64,000 nucleotides of DNA from Cymbidium sinense. Its lineage: Eukaryota > Streptophyta > Magnoliopsida > Asparagales > Orchidaceae. Under the pieces are notes generated by a model. It searched no databases. It had not been told where the DNA came from and was given only the letters and a program-made list of their open reading frames with translations. Numbering within the stretch: position 1 is the first letter of the stretch; each line of letters opens with the position of its first letter. This document shows positions 1 to 9,794 of this stretch, piece by piece. The translations under genes and the position numbers were made by a program. The stretch is taken from assembly GCA_021442155.1 (NCBI GenBank), contig CM038221.1:78198494-78262493 (forward strand), written 5' to 3'.

Positions 1-2100
1 GCTTGCCTTTGATCCTTTGAGCTCAATCAAATGCAAGCCTCATCAATTGGAATGGAATGAGGGGAAGTATATCTCCCCCTACTTGAATCGGATGGTCGAA
101 GCTCATTTTTCCATTTTGATCAAATTACCCTGATTGATTAGGTTGTTTTGGTTGTTAGGAGTGCCATGTGCTTGGATTTTGGCAGAGGAGTGGGAGAGTG
201 GAGGTGCACATGTGTTAAAATGAGTGTGGAAGGTGATCCATGTGGAGAAATTTGAGTGGAGTGGTCAGTTTTGGCTTTGGATTGGGTTTGCCTGACCCAA
301 ATAAATTGGTTCATGTGCACCACCCTCCTTGGTGTCCAAATGGTCCACTAGGATGATGCCAAGTGGTCCTGAGTTGGAATATGATCAAATTCCAAGTGAA
401 TTTGACCATATTTTACCCTTTGACCTAGGAGTATAATGGTCATTTGGCTTTAATTTTAATTTGGGCTTATTTGGTATAATTGAAAAATGGGTTATGCTAA
501 TTTTTAATGAATTTGAAGTTTATTTGATATGAATTGACTCATGCTGACCCATTTAGGTCAAAATAGGTCAACTTGGGTCAAGTTAACCAATTGGTCAAAT
601 TGGGTCAAACTAAGAGTTGGGTTAAGTTCATATGACCATTTGAAGTGTTTTGGTATCATTGGTTTGGTTCAATTTGATTTATATTTGATTTTTGGTTCAT
701 TTAAGTTCACTTAAGTCAAATGGGACAAGTTGACCAATTTTACCTATTTGACCCAGTTGGGTCAGGTCATGGGTTGGTTTAGGCTTGGTTGATCATTTGA
801 AATGTATTACAAGCTTTGGTTTTAATCAATTTTGGTTTGGTTTGATTTTGGCTTGATTTGACCTTTTAGGTCAAGTTGGGTTCATGGTCAATTGGGCTAG
901 GTTGGGTCTAGTTGGCCAATTGAGGCTTTGGTCAAGTTCAACAAGTGATTTAGAATGAATTTGACCCATTGGTTGCAATCAATTTGGCTTAGATCAAGAT
1001 TTGACACATTTTGACTTTTTATATCAACTTGGGTCAACTTGGGTCAAGTGGCCAATTAGGCTAGGTTTGGCTCAAATGATGACTTGGTCATGTTCAATCA
1101 TTGATCATGAACTGATTTAGATCAATGGTTTCAATCAATTTACCCTATGGTGGATTTTGGCTAATTTGGATTTCATTTGGGTTAAGTGTTTACTTAGTCA
1201 AAGGCTAGGTTTGACTTGGTTTGACCCAATTTGGGTGATTGATCATCTTAGGATGATTGTTGCTCACAATGTATGATTTAGAAGGGCTTAGTTCAATCCA
1301 ATTTGGGTTGGATTAGAATTTGGCTCAAAAAGGTGCTTTAGGTCAAGTGAGTCTAAATGAGTCAATTGACTTGATCAAGGCTTGATTCAAGTTTGGTTGA
1401 ACTCACATATGGATGTAGGATTGAAATATAAATCCACTTGCAAGTGATTTGTCAAATGGGTTTTGATTCATTTGATAATTTTAAGTCAAACGGGTGAATA
1501 TGGGTTTGAATTGGGTTAGTTTGATTTTGGTTTGATGATTGAAGTTTGTGTTTATATTTGGTTTGTGATTGAAGGATTGATTATTTGTAGAGAAAATCCA
1601 AGGGTTTGGATTGATTTGAGGATGATTTAGCTAAGTTCAAGAATTTAACTTGAAAAGGTATATGTTGGATTTAGGTTAGATTTGGATTTGAGTTTTGAAT
1701 TTGGTTTTGGCTGTTTGAATTTATATTTCATTTATATTTATGGATATAAATGAGAATATAAATGGGGAGAAAATCTCTTGATTTTGAAGTTATTTGGATT
1801 GGATTTGAGCTAAGTCCATAAGATGGAATCAAAGTGATTAGGAAAGATTTTTGGATTTGAAATTGAGTTATGGATTTTAGTTTTGGTTATTTGAATTTAT
1901 ATTTCATTTATATTTGTGAATATAAATGTGAATATAAACAGGTTAGGAGAAAATCTCTTGAGTTTGAAGTGATTTGAATGATTTGAGAAAAGTCATTTAA
2001 GTTGGAATTTGATTTGAATGTTGATTTGGAATTGAGTTTGAGTTTGAAGTTGATTTGAAAGAAGAAAGTAAGGATTGGGTTTAAGTTATAGTGTAGGCAA
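1..2100. repeat. T/G-rich low-complexity non-coding DNA with ggtca/tgacc words
   Basis: No coding sequence is recognisable here. The plus strand is strongly T/G biased and is packed with variants of ttgggtcaa, tttgacc and ttgatttg, most densely from 400 to 1,500. From about 1,500 to 2,050 the words shift to tttggatttgaa-like strings, with two copies of an atttatatttcatttatattt segment near 1,720 and 1,890. The texture resembles the untranslated or LTR part of a plant LTR retrotransposon that has expanded a short motif. I see no LTR ends, so the element type is not assigned. Confidence 0.5.
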
Positions 2101-2679
2101 GTTTTCCTAACACCCCTAAGGCATGACCTATTCCTTATGGCTAACTCTTCTAAGTCTCTAGAGTTAGGTTAAGTGTTCACCTAATCACTAGAAGTGTCTT
2201 AAGACTAAGGAACTCTTAATGTCTTATGCCTAAGATGGAGAAGTTGAGAGCTCACTCTAAAAGTGGTCAACACTTTCTTTAAGTACTTATGAATTTCAAA
2301 GCATGGTGATCAATATTAAGAATGAATTCCATGCACTTAGACCACCAAAGATTTTCTTGATTATGAACTCCTTTTATGTTATTAAGCCTTCATATGCGAT
2401 CACAAATAGCTTATGAAAGTCTATAAGTTAAAGATGGAGTGATGAGATCATTTAGATTTTGATTTGATCCATAGCTTTCTATGCAAATGTATTTCTTTAG
2501 AATGTAAGTAGTAGGAGTTACTATTGTGCTAAAATTTCTAACAAATTTTTATAGAATGTGGCTAAACCATAAAACTACAAACATTAATGAAGCTCCTAAA
2601 AATGACCAATCTAGATTGGTTTAAATTTTGGTGAGATTTTCCTTGTAGCCATTAACAATAATAATAAATTTCAAAGAAG
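2101..2679. other. Non-coding spacer
   Basis: Ordinary AT-rich sequence with no recognisable ORF or repeat. It lies immediately downstream, in the minus sense, of the RT fragment at 2,680-2,990, so it may contain the rest of that element's pol in a form too decayed to read. Confidence 0.4.
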
Positions 2680-2990
2680 TTACTTTAGAATAACAAAAAA
2701 GAAGCATTTCTTGAGATTGATGTATAGCTTAGCATTTTTAAGCCTAATTAGGACTAACCTTAGGTGGTCTAAGTGATCCTTCACACTAGGTCTAAAGATT
2801 AGAATGTTATCATAATTAACCACTATTTCTATTAAATGGCTTAATATTTTGTTCATCAATCTCATGATTATGCTAGATGTATTAGATGACAAAAGAGGTA
2901 GGAATAGCCATTTATATAGTCCATCAGGGGTTTTGGAAGTAATTTTTCATTCATATGAGATTTTTAATGATGCTTAAGTTATAAATCCAA
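2680..2990 (-). pseudogene. Ty3/gypsy reverse transcriptase fragment
   Basis: Read on the minus strand, this gives the palm part of a Ty3/gypsy reverse transcriptase. A GLYKWL segment near 2,940 stands for the usual GLYEWLVMPFGL. It is followed by MRLMN and then NYDNILIF, in the position of the catalytic Y-x-D-D motif with the second Asp replaced by Asn. HLRLVL and LYINLKKC follow in the usual order. Only about 100 codons survive, with stops upstream, and the fragment could not encode an active enzyme. It continues to the protease fragment at 3,045 across a deletion. The family is clear; the lineage differs from the Tat-like copies elsewhere in the window, judging by the LKKC motif and the CCHC gag. 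Confidence 0.85.
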
Positions 2991-3044
2991 GGCCTTCTAA
3001 CAAGATATGTGTAATTTATAGGGAGAACATCACAATAAATATGA

Positions 3045-3240
3045 TCAATATAACTTCTTATCTTGATAGGAACAAGACATAAAAGTAATAGACCATGTAT
3101 GGCTCACCCAACTCACAAGAAAAGGCTCTAAGTTGGGTTTAATCTTTAGGTTTAGATTCATAATGTCATAAGTTGAAATTACATTCATTACACTATCTCT
3201 ACTAAAAACTATCTTAACATGTCTTCTTCTACACAAAACA
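3045..3240 (-). pseudogene. Ty3/gypsy retropepsin fragment
   Basis: On the minus strand the peptide contains HVKIVFSRDSVMNVIS, which aligns with the retropepsin pattern seen in plant Ty3/gypsy elements (VxIDSGSxxNVVS). Arg sits at the first position of the D-S-G triad region, so the active site is altered. It is followed by LKIKPNLEPFLVSWV, the usual segment after the active site. The normal linker of about 150 residues between protease and RT is missing between here and 2,990, so there is an internal deletion. Confidence 0.75.
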
Positions 3241-3399
3241 TAGATGGTAAAAATATTTCTTCTTGTCTATTTCTCCTTTTCACTAGATGTAATCATGCAT
3301 TTAACAACACTTAAAAGATATCTCACATGATTTAATGTCTCATATAATTTATCTGTGTCATCATGGATTTCTTCAACTTCATTTCTAACCCCATTTTAC

Positions 3400-3770
3400 T
3401 CTATATCATCTTCAGTCTCATTATAAACATAATTTTAGCTTTACAACAATGTTGTGTGTGGCTCTATTTATGACACTTGAAGTAAACAATATCCCTAATT
3501 TTAGAAGATAACATAGTTACTTTTACTTTATTAGACACTAAAAAATAAAGATCGAGTTTAGTAATGAACGTTTGGGTATAATAAAAAGATGACTGAAAAG
3601 ATAAATTTAAACTTTTGGCTTTAGATGAAGAAGCCACGTTCTCATGATTTTCTATTATTAAGACATAATAAAAAATATCTTCAAGGGTCTGAGGTTCCTA
3701 CAACTCAACCTCTTATCTGATCTTTCTCAAAAGACTAATGATAAATTTGTTTGTTAGTTACCACTCTTGA
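3400..3770 (-). pseudogene. Ty3/gypsy gag fragment with CCHC zinc knuckle
   Basis: At 3,443-3,484 the minus strand encodes YFKCHK, a stop, then SHTQHCC. The spacing fits CX2CX4HX4C with the first Cys changed to Tyr and a stop inside the knuckle. Upstream (3,640-3,760) lie LRK followed by a degenerate VEL segment and LEDIFY, resembling the end of the retrotransposon gag core (LRxDIxxxVELQxYxTLEDVxxLA). The order gag, knuckle, protease, RT on one strand confirms a single element remnant. Confidence 0.7.
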
Positions 3771-4109
3771 TTTGTGTAGTAGTCCTTGCTACTAAGGATG
3801 TGTTTGGGCTAGCTTTCTTATTGCTTCGCTTTTCAAAAAATAATCACAGTTGTATTTGGTTACTAGCTTTTTGGCTACTTTTCTAAAAGTTCAATGGTAA
3901 AATGCTACTTATGAGAATTAGAGATATTAAAGTGTGAAAGTGTGATGACTGCCAATAAGTTATTGTGTGATGATCATTCAAGAAAAACATCTTTTTGGAA
4001 GCCCTCCACCATCTTTATTGAGATGGGTAGAATATATTCTTCATGAGGCAGATTGATATATATTCAACCAAATTTTTCTAAAATTATGTTTGAATTTATT
4101 TAGATCTAG
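3771..4109. other. Non-coding spacer, possible remnant of a small transposon
   Basis: No coding potential. The left edge (3,796-3,830) has a ggatgtgtttgg string like the termini of some plant miniature transposons, but I could not find a matching inverted end, so no element is called. At about 4,110 the sequence enters the large inverted repeat. Confidence 0.3.
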
Positions 4110-4435
4110 GTTCTACTTTCTATGAATGCAAACATTCATAGTTAATTACCTCTCTTACCATAGTAAAAGTATAATCTCAATTAATGTTGGAAACAAACAT
4201 ATCTCTCTGATATGAATTGGTGTCTAGTGGTGTGTGTAGTATGATATAGTTGACTATCTATAGAAATAAAAAATAGTCACGATCAAGATCCAATGGTTTC
4301 ATCATTCCGGGACTAAATTATTCTAGCCTGCCAACATCAGAGGTCTAGCCGTAATATCCAGGGAGTTTGATTAGCAGCCATTGTTTACCTCAACTTAGAT
4401 ATCTAGAGTAAACTAGAGTAAACTAGAGTTTAATA
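4110..4435. repeat. Dispersed segment shared with 42,370-42,610 (inverted) and 45,510-45,900 (direct)
   Basis: Blocks around a gttaattacc core, and an atggtttcatcat block near 4,290, recur inverted at 42,370-42,610 and in the same direction at 45,560-45,780. The sequence marks the outer edge of both arms of the inverted repeat. It could be part of the LTR of the Tat-like family, but I cannot see TG...CA ends, a primer-binding site or a target-site duplication. Confidence 0.45.
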
Positions 4436-4439
4436 AAGG

Positions 4440-4710
4440 AGTGTTCACATAGCGAATGTATAGATTGGGCTTACATCCTTTGGAATACTAGTAGGGTGTT
4501 TGCATGGCGAAAGGATATATTGGGCTTACATCTCTTTGGAATGCCATATTTATAGGATGTTTGCATGGCATACATATGGTTTGGACTTACATCTAGTTGG
4601 AATGCCAAATTTATTTAGATTATTTGCATGTCAAGTGAACAAATTAAAATTACATCCCTTGGAATAATATACTTATTTAGATTGTTTGCATGGTGAATTT
4701 TAATTTATAG
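4440..4710 (+). repeat. About 61-bp minisatellite, roughly 4.5 units
   Basis: Units contain gtttgcatgg followed by ttgggcttacatc and ttggaatgcc. The gcatg core recurs near 4,502, 4,562, 4,626 and 4,688, giving a period of about 61-63 bp. The same array appears inverted at 39,125-39,420 and 42,050-42,310. Confidence 0.8.
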
Positions 4711-5519
4711 TGAGAGGCAGCACTTCGACGCTGGCAACATGGCGCCTAGGCTCTATCATGGTAGTGCTTCAATGTAATTAAAATGGTGTATTGACATTAA
4801 GTAATTAGCACTGTAGCATTATAAGGAAGAAATTTATGTCTTAGAACCCGAGGGTTCAACACCTCAATGTTATAAGGCTAGCACTACAGTGCTTAAGAAA
4901 ACATGAAATTGAAATTATTTGATTAGGTTGACTAGTTGATTGATGCCTAGGTGCTAATAATATGTCACCGTAACACTAGTGGAAAGTTGATTCATGAAAG
5001 CTGGTAGACATACACTTTAAATGAAAATAAAACTTTTGACCAACATGTGGCAGTGTGTCAGATTGTATTCTATCTCCAATCTTATTAAAATTTATAACAT
5101 TATCCTTCAAATTTTTATCTATAATCACACAGACCATTTTTAATTTGACTCCTATCTGAATACCTAAGATTAAAACCTAAACTATCAATCTCCCTGACCT
5201 TCTCCCCAACTCATTTAGCTTCTTAAAAATATAAAATATTTATCATCCTATGAACCATAATATCTATTAATTTCATTAATTTACTTGTAAGAATACATAT
5301 ATTCCTAGTTTCTAACATAATTCTAATTTTAGGGACTAACTTTTTTGCCTTCATCCGTCTGTAATATTGGAACACTTTCTTATTTAACACTACACTTGAG
5401 TGCCGATGCAGCGACCCTTGCACACTTTTCACTATATTTAGGCCATACAATACATCACTTCTAGGGGATGCCCTAGCATTGACACAACATTTTAAAAGAT
5501 TCAAGTCATAATTTTATGT
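4711..5519. other. Non-coding part of the left arm with degenerate dyad motifs
   Basis: From 4,711 to 5,060 there are scattered copies of the caccgaggtgct-like dyad, and the sequence aligns inverted with 41,490-42,000. From about 5,060 to 5,500 I find no counterpart in the other arm and no recognisable coding sequence, so this stretch may be an insertion or a replacement specific to this arm. Confidence 0.4.
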
Positions 5520-6369
5520 AAAGGAGCATCAAAATAATAGATTTTCATCTAAGAAAAACTAGTAAATTTTGATAAAAATACTATCAACGTATTTTATAAT
5601 TTATAAGATATAGTATACGGTCAATATCTTTTTTATTATAATAATTATTCCAATTTTAATGAAATCCTTAATTTTATCACTGTTAGAAATTCTAATGTTT
5701 AGTGAAAAGGCAAAAGATAAGATTATTAATTTTTCTATCGACAGCCTCATTATTGAGGGAAAAGCTTGGCATTATTTCATTTCTGCCAAGTTATTATCCA
5801 CTAATAATATCAGTGAGGTGACTAGGAATAAAGTAATTTTAAATTTTGTAATTCAAAAGGGCTTTACTATAAATTTAAATAAAATTAATTATAACACTAT
5901 TTCTAATATGCTTAGATGTGTACTACTATAGATTATGATCATCCTTCTATAATTTATTCTTTGGATGTTACAGCAGGCTCCCTTCATTAAGAGAGTGATT
6001 AAAGGATTTGGCTTTAGAGACAGAGGTGGGAGAAAGCTCATCCACCTCTCAGTCTTGACCCAAATCCTCCAAGTCCTTAAACAAGCAACTCCAAAAAATT
6101 GGAGGACAGGTCTTAGATTTAAGGAAAAAGGTTGGTGAGACCAGCTGGCATAAGAAAAAATTGGACACCATATAGGTCAGTAATTGTAGCAGTTTTCATA
6201 CATGGTTGAGTTTAATACATCACTCATTCACATGTTTGAAAATCGTGGCTTTCATGAAGGCATGGATCAAACTTATTTTCTTACGACGCCTCATTATCAG
6301 CTTTATGTGAGCACCCCATTGGAGCGAGAAGATGAAGAAGAGGAGGAGGATGATGATGAATATGATTAT
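5520..6369 (+). pseudogene. PTPP-like protein (Transposase_32 type), copy 1, antisense to pol
   Basis: An open stretch at 5,659-5,931 contains the core of the plant domain annotated as 'putative plant transposon protein': WHYFISAKLL, then NISEVTRNKVILNF, then a GFTINLNK segment. Further on, through stops, comes a C-terminal segment ending in TPHYQLYVSTPLE and a very acidic tail, EDEEEEEDDDEYDY, followed by a stop at 6,368-6,370. The same tail closes the other copies, so the true C-terminus is known. The domain is common in plant retroelements; its biochemical role is not established to my knowledge. The gene runs opposite to gag-pol of the arm it sits in. Stops and frame changes make it a pseudogene. 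Confidence 0.7.
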
Positions 6370-6529
6370 TAGTTTTCTCCTTTCATCCTTTTTATTGTAT
6401 CATTTGGTAATAAATTTTGTTATTAATAAAAACATTTTCTTTTCAATGCTCTGTGTTTATCTTTATTATGTGAATTGCTCTAGGATTTAAAAGCTAAATA
6501 ACAAAATTTTTCATTCAAAATAAATGATA

Positions 6530-7520
6530 TTAGGGGTTCAACACCTTAACGTCATTAAGCTTGAAATATATAAGTTTAAAACCCATGGGCTTAGCACTTC
6601 AATGCTACATGTGGTGTTGTGGTACTATAGATATGATTTAGGCTTGGTATTAGAGAGAGCAGTGCCTCGAAGTTAGAATATCAGTGCCTTTGCGCTATTA
6701 GTTGGGTGCCTAAGGTTTAATTTATCGAGAGCACATTGCCTTGGTGCTTAGATATCAGCACCATGGCCTTGCCTGGGTGTCTCTATTAAATTTCTATAGA
6801 ATGTAGCACCTCAGTGCTAGAACATTAGTGCCTTGGCACTATCAGATGAAAGTTTAAAGCTTAATTTTTATCATAATACAATGCCTCAGTACTGAAACAT
6901 CAATTCCATGATGTTGTTAGATGTTCATCTTGAGTTTAATTTTCCTGAGAGTGTAGTGCCTTGACACTAAGATGTCTATGCCTTGGCGTTGTCAGATGCT
7001 CACCTGTGGTTCAAGATTCGTGAGAGCTTAACATCTTGGTGTGGACTCACATCTCCGTGGTATTGTTTCATTAGTGCATAAGATTTATTAGGTTTAGAAA
7101 ATTTTGAAATTTTGGTAGCATAACACCTTAGTAGTGCTAGGTTTCACAATTTTTAGTGCAAAGCACCCTTCTTCCTTATCATGGATCCAAGATCAATAGA
7201 GAGATAATTTTATTCACACTAGAACCAAGTTTGACGATGGAATGCAATTCAAGATTTAGTGCCTTGACACTAGGAAAATAACACTACTATGCTATTTTAA
7301 TGAGGTGTAACCCGAGAACTTGGCAATGCGATGTTGAAATATAGCGCTGCAATAATGCAAGTATGGCATTAACTCAAGAGAGCTTAGCCCCATGGAGCAA
7401 TATATTTGACTTCACTCCTACGAGGTGAAGTGTTAAAGATTTCATTCCTAAGAGCTCAACACCTCATCACTGGACCTTAGTGCCACGACATCGCAAAGTG
7501 GGAACTCTATTTTTGAACTC
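6530..7520 (+). repeat. Dyad-rich minisatellite, unit about 74 bp, copy 1
   Basis: Units alternate a gtgcctcggcact-like block with an atcagtgccttggcact-like block, separated by a tttaatttctcgagag-like spacer. Each block is an imperfect short palindrome, so there are two dyads per unit. The array follows the PTPP acidic tail. It aligns inverted with 37,400-38,340 and 39,530-40,120 and directly with 44,090-45,060. Confidence 0.75.
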
Positions 7521-8569
7521 GATTCTTGAAGAATTCAATAATTTTTATGAAAATTTGATTGTATAATATTTTAGAAATACTAGATATTTTTTGTTTTTTT
7601 TAGTGCAAAAGCATTCTTCTCCTTTGTTCTGAATTCAAGATCGACGAAAGAAGGATTTTACTTCTTATGCTAGAACCAAGTTCAACAGTGGAGGTTATCA
7701 AAATTTAAAATTTTGGAATATTGGGTCTTATGGGCACTCTTTTTCACTCTAGCTCCAAGTCAACAGAGATAAGCCTCTCTTTTTCACTGAATCCAAGATT
7801 GATGGTAGAAATTTTTAAAATTTATTTAATGAGAAAATTACATAAAAGAGCATTTCCATAATTTTTTTACATGGAGTTAATAGTAGTAAGCTTCGATCTT
7901 ATCTCATGCAAGATGTGAACTCTCTTATGTAGCAGCAAAAAGCATGCTGTTGAGAGTGCAGGAGATTGGGAGTAGAATGGGGCAAGTGGAATAGAGAGAG
8001 ATTGAAGGGAAAAGAAGGAAGAAAGTTGAGTGGTAGTTCTCACTTGTTATAGAGGTCCAGGTAACAATTCCTACCCTCTTAGGCTATTTTCCATCCTTCC
8101 AACCATTCCCCCACTGCCTATAGGTGGTTTTCGCTATTGGGGCGGGGAAGGTTAGTTTTTTTCTTTTAAACTTAAACGTAATCACAACAATGCCTAGGTG
8201 TTGGGATTACAAAGCTGTGATATTGCATTATTTGAGTAGGAAATAGTTAGAGATGGTTATTGTTTCTAGATTCTATAAGGTGACGATAGTGCCTATGCAC
8301 TATGATTTCAGTGCTATGGTGCCCTATGTCAGGATGTTGCACATAATTTCATTTTTTTCAATACAAATAAAATTTCCATCCAATAAATGTGTCATGTCAA
8401 TTAGATATAATGTATTTGTTGTTTTCTTATTTATTTATCAATGATTATATGCAAAAATATAATAGGAAGAGAGAGAATATAGTCTTTTAAAATTCTTTAC
8501 TCATTTTCATATATTAAATGAAATAGTGATGTTTCAGTTATAAATAATTAGCCTAAATTTCTCTAATAC
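7521..8569. other. Non-coding 3' region of Tat-like copy 1
   Basis: No credible gene. A purine-rich stretch near 7,960-8,030 is followed by aggtccagg and a GC-richer segment at 8,060-8,160; the latter aligns inverted with 36,990-37,110. The purine tract would be a candidate polypurine or leader sequence, but no adjoining LTR end is visible. Confidence 0.35.
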
Positions 8570-9466
8570 AGATAGAAGTTGTATGAGCTCTATTTGTCAT
8601 AGTAGACTGCCTCTCTTGAGCTTTATGGAGATACTGAGGGGAAGCTTCTTGGTCATGGACTAATGAAGAGAGAATTTGCTCAAGTTTAGTTGTTTGAGCA
8701 TCCACCTATGGGCAATCCTCCTCTATAGCTATGATAGGTTATATGATCATAGATCTTCTCTTTAATAGATATTGTCTCCTATGCTGTAACTCTCAATTCT
8801 ACATATATGTTGAGGAGCTTAATCTATACTTTAAAAATCACTCGATAGGATCTTAAGGCTCTAAGACTATGCTCGAGATATTGAGAAACTAGAGAGACTT
8901 GATGCAAAGTAGTTCTGAATGAGATCTCTGCAATTGCATCTGGCAATATTTCTTGATAAATAGTGCATAGTGAACATAATCCAAAGTTAACATCTTTGCA
9001 TAGAGATTCCCAAAGATATAGCTCTCCTAATTCAAGACCCAAAGTGGCAGCACAATCTAATAAGGAATTCACCTCTACATAGAAGCTAGAAAGCTCAGGT
9101 ATGACTTCTAAATCAATGCTTGAAAGGTGGTGACATAATGTTATCGCTATATGGCATAGGCTCTATGAAGAACCACAATGTAGTAGATCTGAAGGCCTAG
9201 AGCATATTTTGAAGACGAAGCATGAGATCTCTAGACCAGATAATTTCCTCTGAGCTATATCCCTCAAGTTATGAGTGGGGTAACTATTTGCACAAGAGTC
9301 GAGCTCTATTAAGGAATCATCCTAGGTGGCACTTACTATTACCCAAGTCAAATCTAATAAGAGCAGCACGTGACTAGTCATCAGAGTGCCATATTACTCT
9401 GTATGTGGGTATTCTTCAATATATACATGATCATTGCTGACAGGTTGAGTAGACACTACGAAAGCT

Positions 9467-9481
9467 GCACTAGTATCTATT
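9467..9481. repeat. Target-site duplication, left copy
   Basis: gcactagtatctatt is repeated exactly at 9,780-9,794 and bounds the LINE tail. The uninterrupted site is present in the right arm at about 35,651-35,668 with one mismatch. Confidence 0.85.
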
Positions 9482-9779
9482 TTTTTTTTTGAAACTTGCA
9501 TATTGCATTTAATAATAGTAAAAAAGTAATACAAGAACTAGCAAAGGCTAGAGAGTCTAAAATAAGAAGCTAAATAGAAGCAACATGCTTCTTATCATCC
9601 TCAAATAATGAAACAAAAATAGAAGGTAAAGTAGAAACATCTAAAGACAACCAAGTAAAGTCTGCTTCGGTAGCCAAGCAAGCACAGTAGTCCGCCACCC
9701 GATTGAAGTCCCGAGAAACATGTGAGAATAGAACTTGGTGGAAGGCTAGAAGAAAGCCCAAGTCTGGAGCTTGCTGAGG
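9482..9779 (-). mobile_element. 5'-truncated LINE (L1-type) insertion, RNase H tail only
   Basis: The insertion begins with a poly-T run, the poly-A tail of a minus-strand LINE, and ends abruptly after about 300 bp. The minus-strand peptide FSHVSRDFNRVADYCACLA (about 9,650-9,730) is the C-terminal part of the RNase H domain of plant L1-type ORF2, in which H-x-R-x-x-N-x-x-A-D-x-x-A is the usual pattern. Another frame keeps FTWLSLDVSTLPS after it. Flanking 15-bp direct repeats and the empty site in the other arm prove a separate, later insertion by target-primed reverse transcription, truncated as is usual for LINEs. Confidence 0.9.
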
Positions 9780-9794
9780 GCACTAGTATCTATT
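9780..9794. repeat. Target-site duplication, right copy
   Basis: Exact 15-bp match to 9,467-9,481; see the LINE tail between them. Confidence 0.85.

Noticed and set aside
138..323. 61-codon minus-strand frame at the start of the window
   Set aside because: Low-complexity His/Ser/Thr-rich peptide in repetitive DNA, no homology that I recognise.
3790..4010. Possible MITE or hAT-type element starting ggatgtgtttgg
   Set aside because: No matching terminal inverted repeat and no flanking target duplication could be found.
5223..5504. 93-codon minus-strand frame beside PTPP copy 1
   Set aside because: Antisense to PTPP-flanking sequence, no domain, and no counterpart in the other copies.
6290..6369. 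Acidic Asp/Glu run as a simple GAT/GAG microsatellite
   Set aside because: It ends with the same EYDY-stop in separate copies and is preceded by a conserved TPHYQxYVST segment, so it is a protein terminus.
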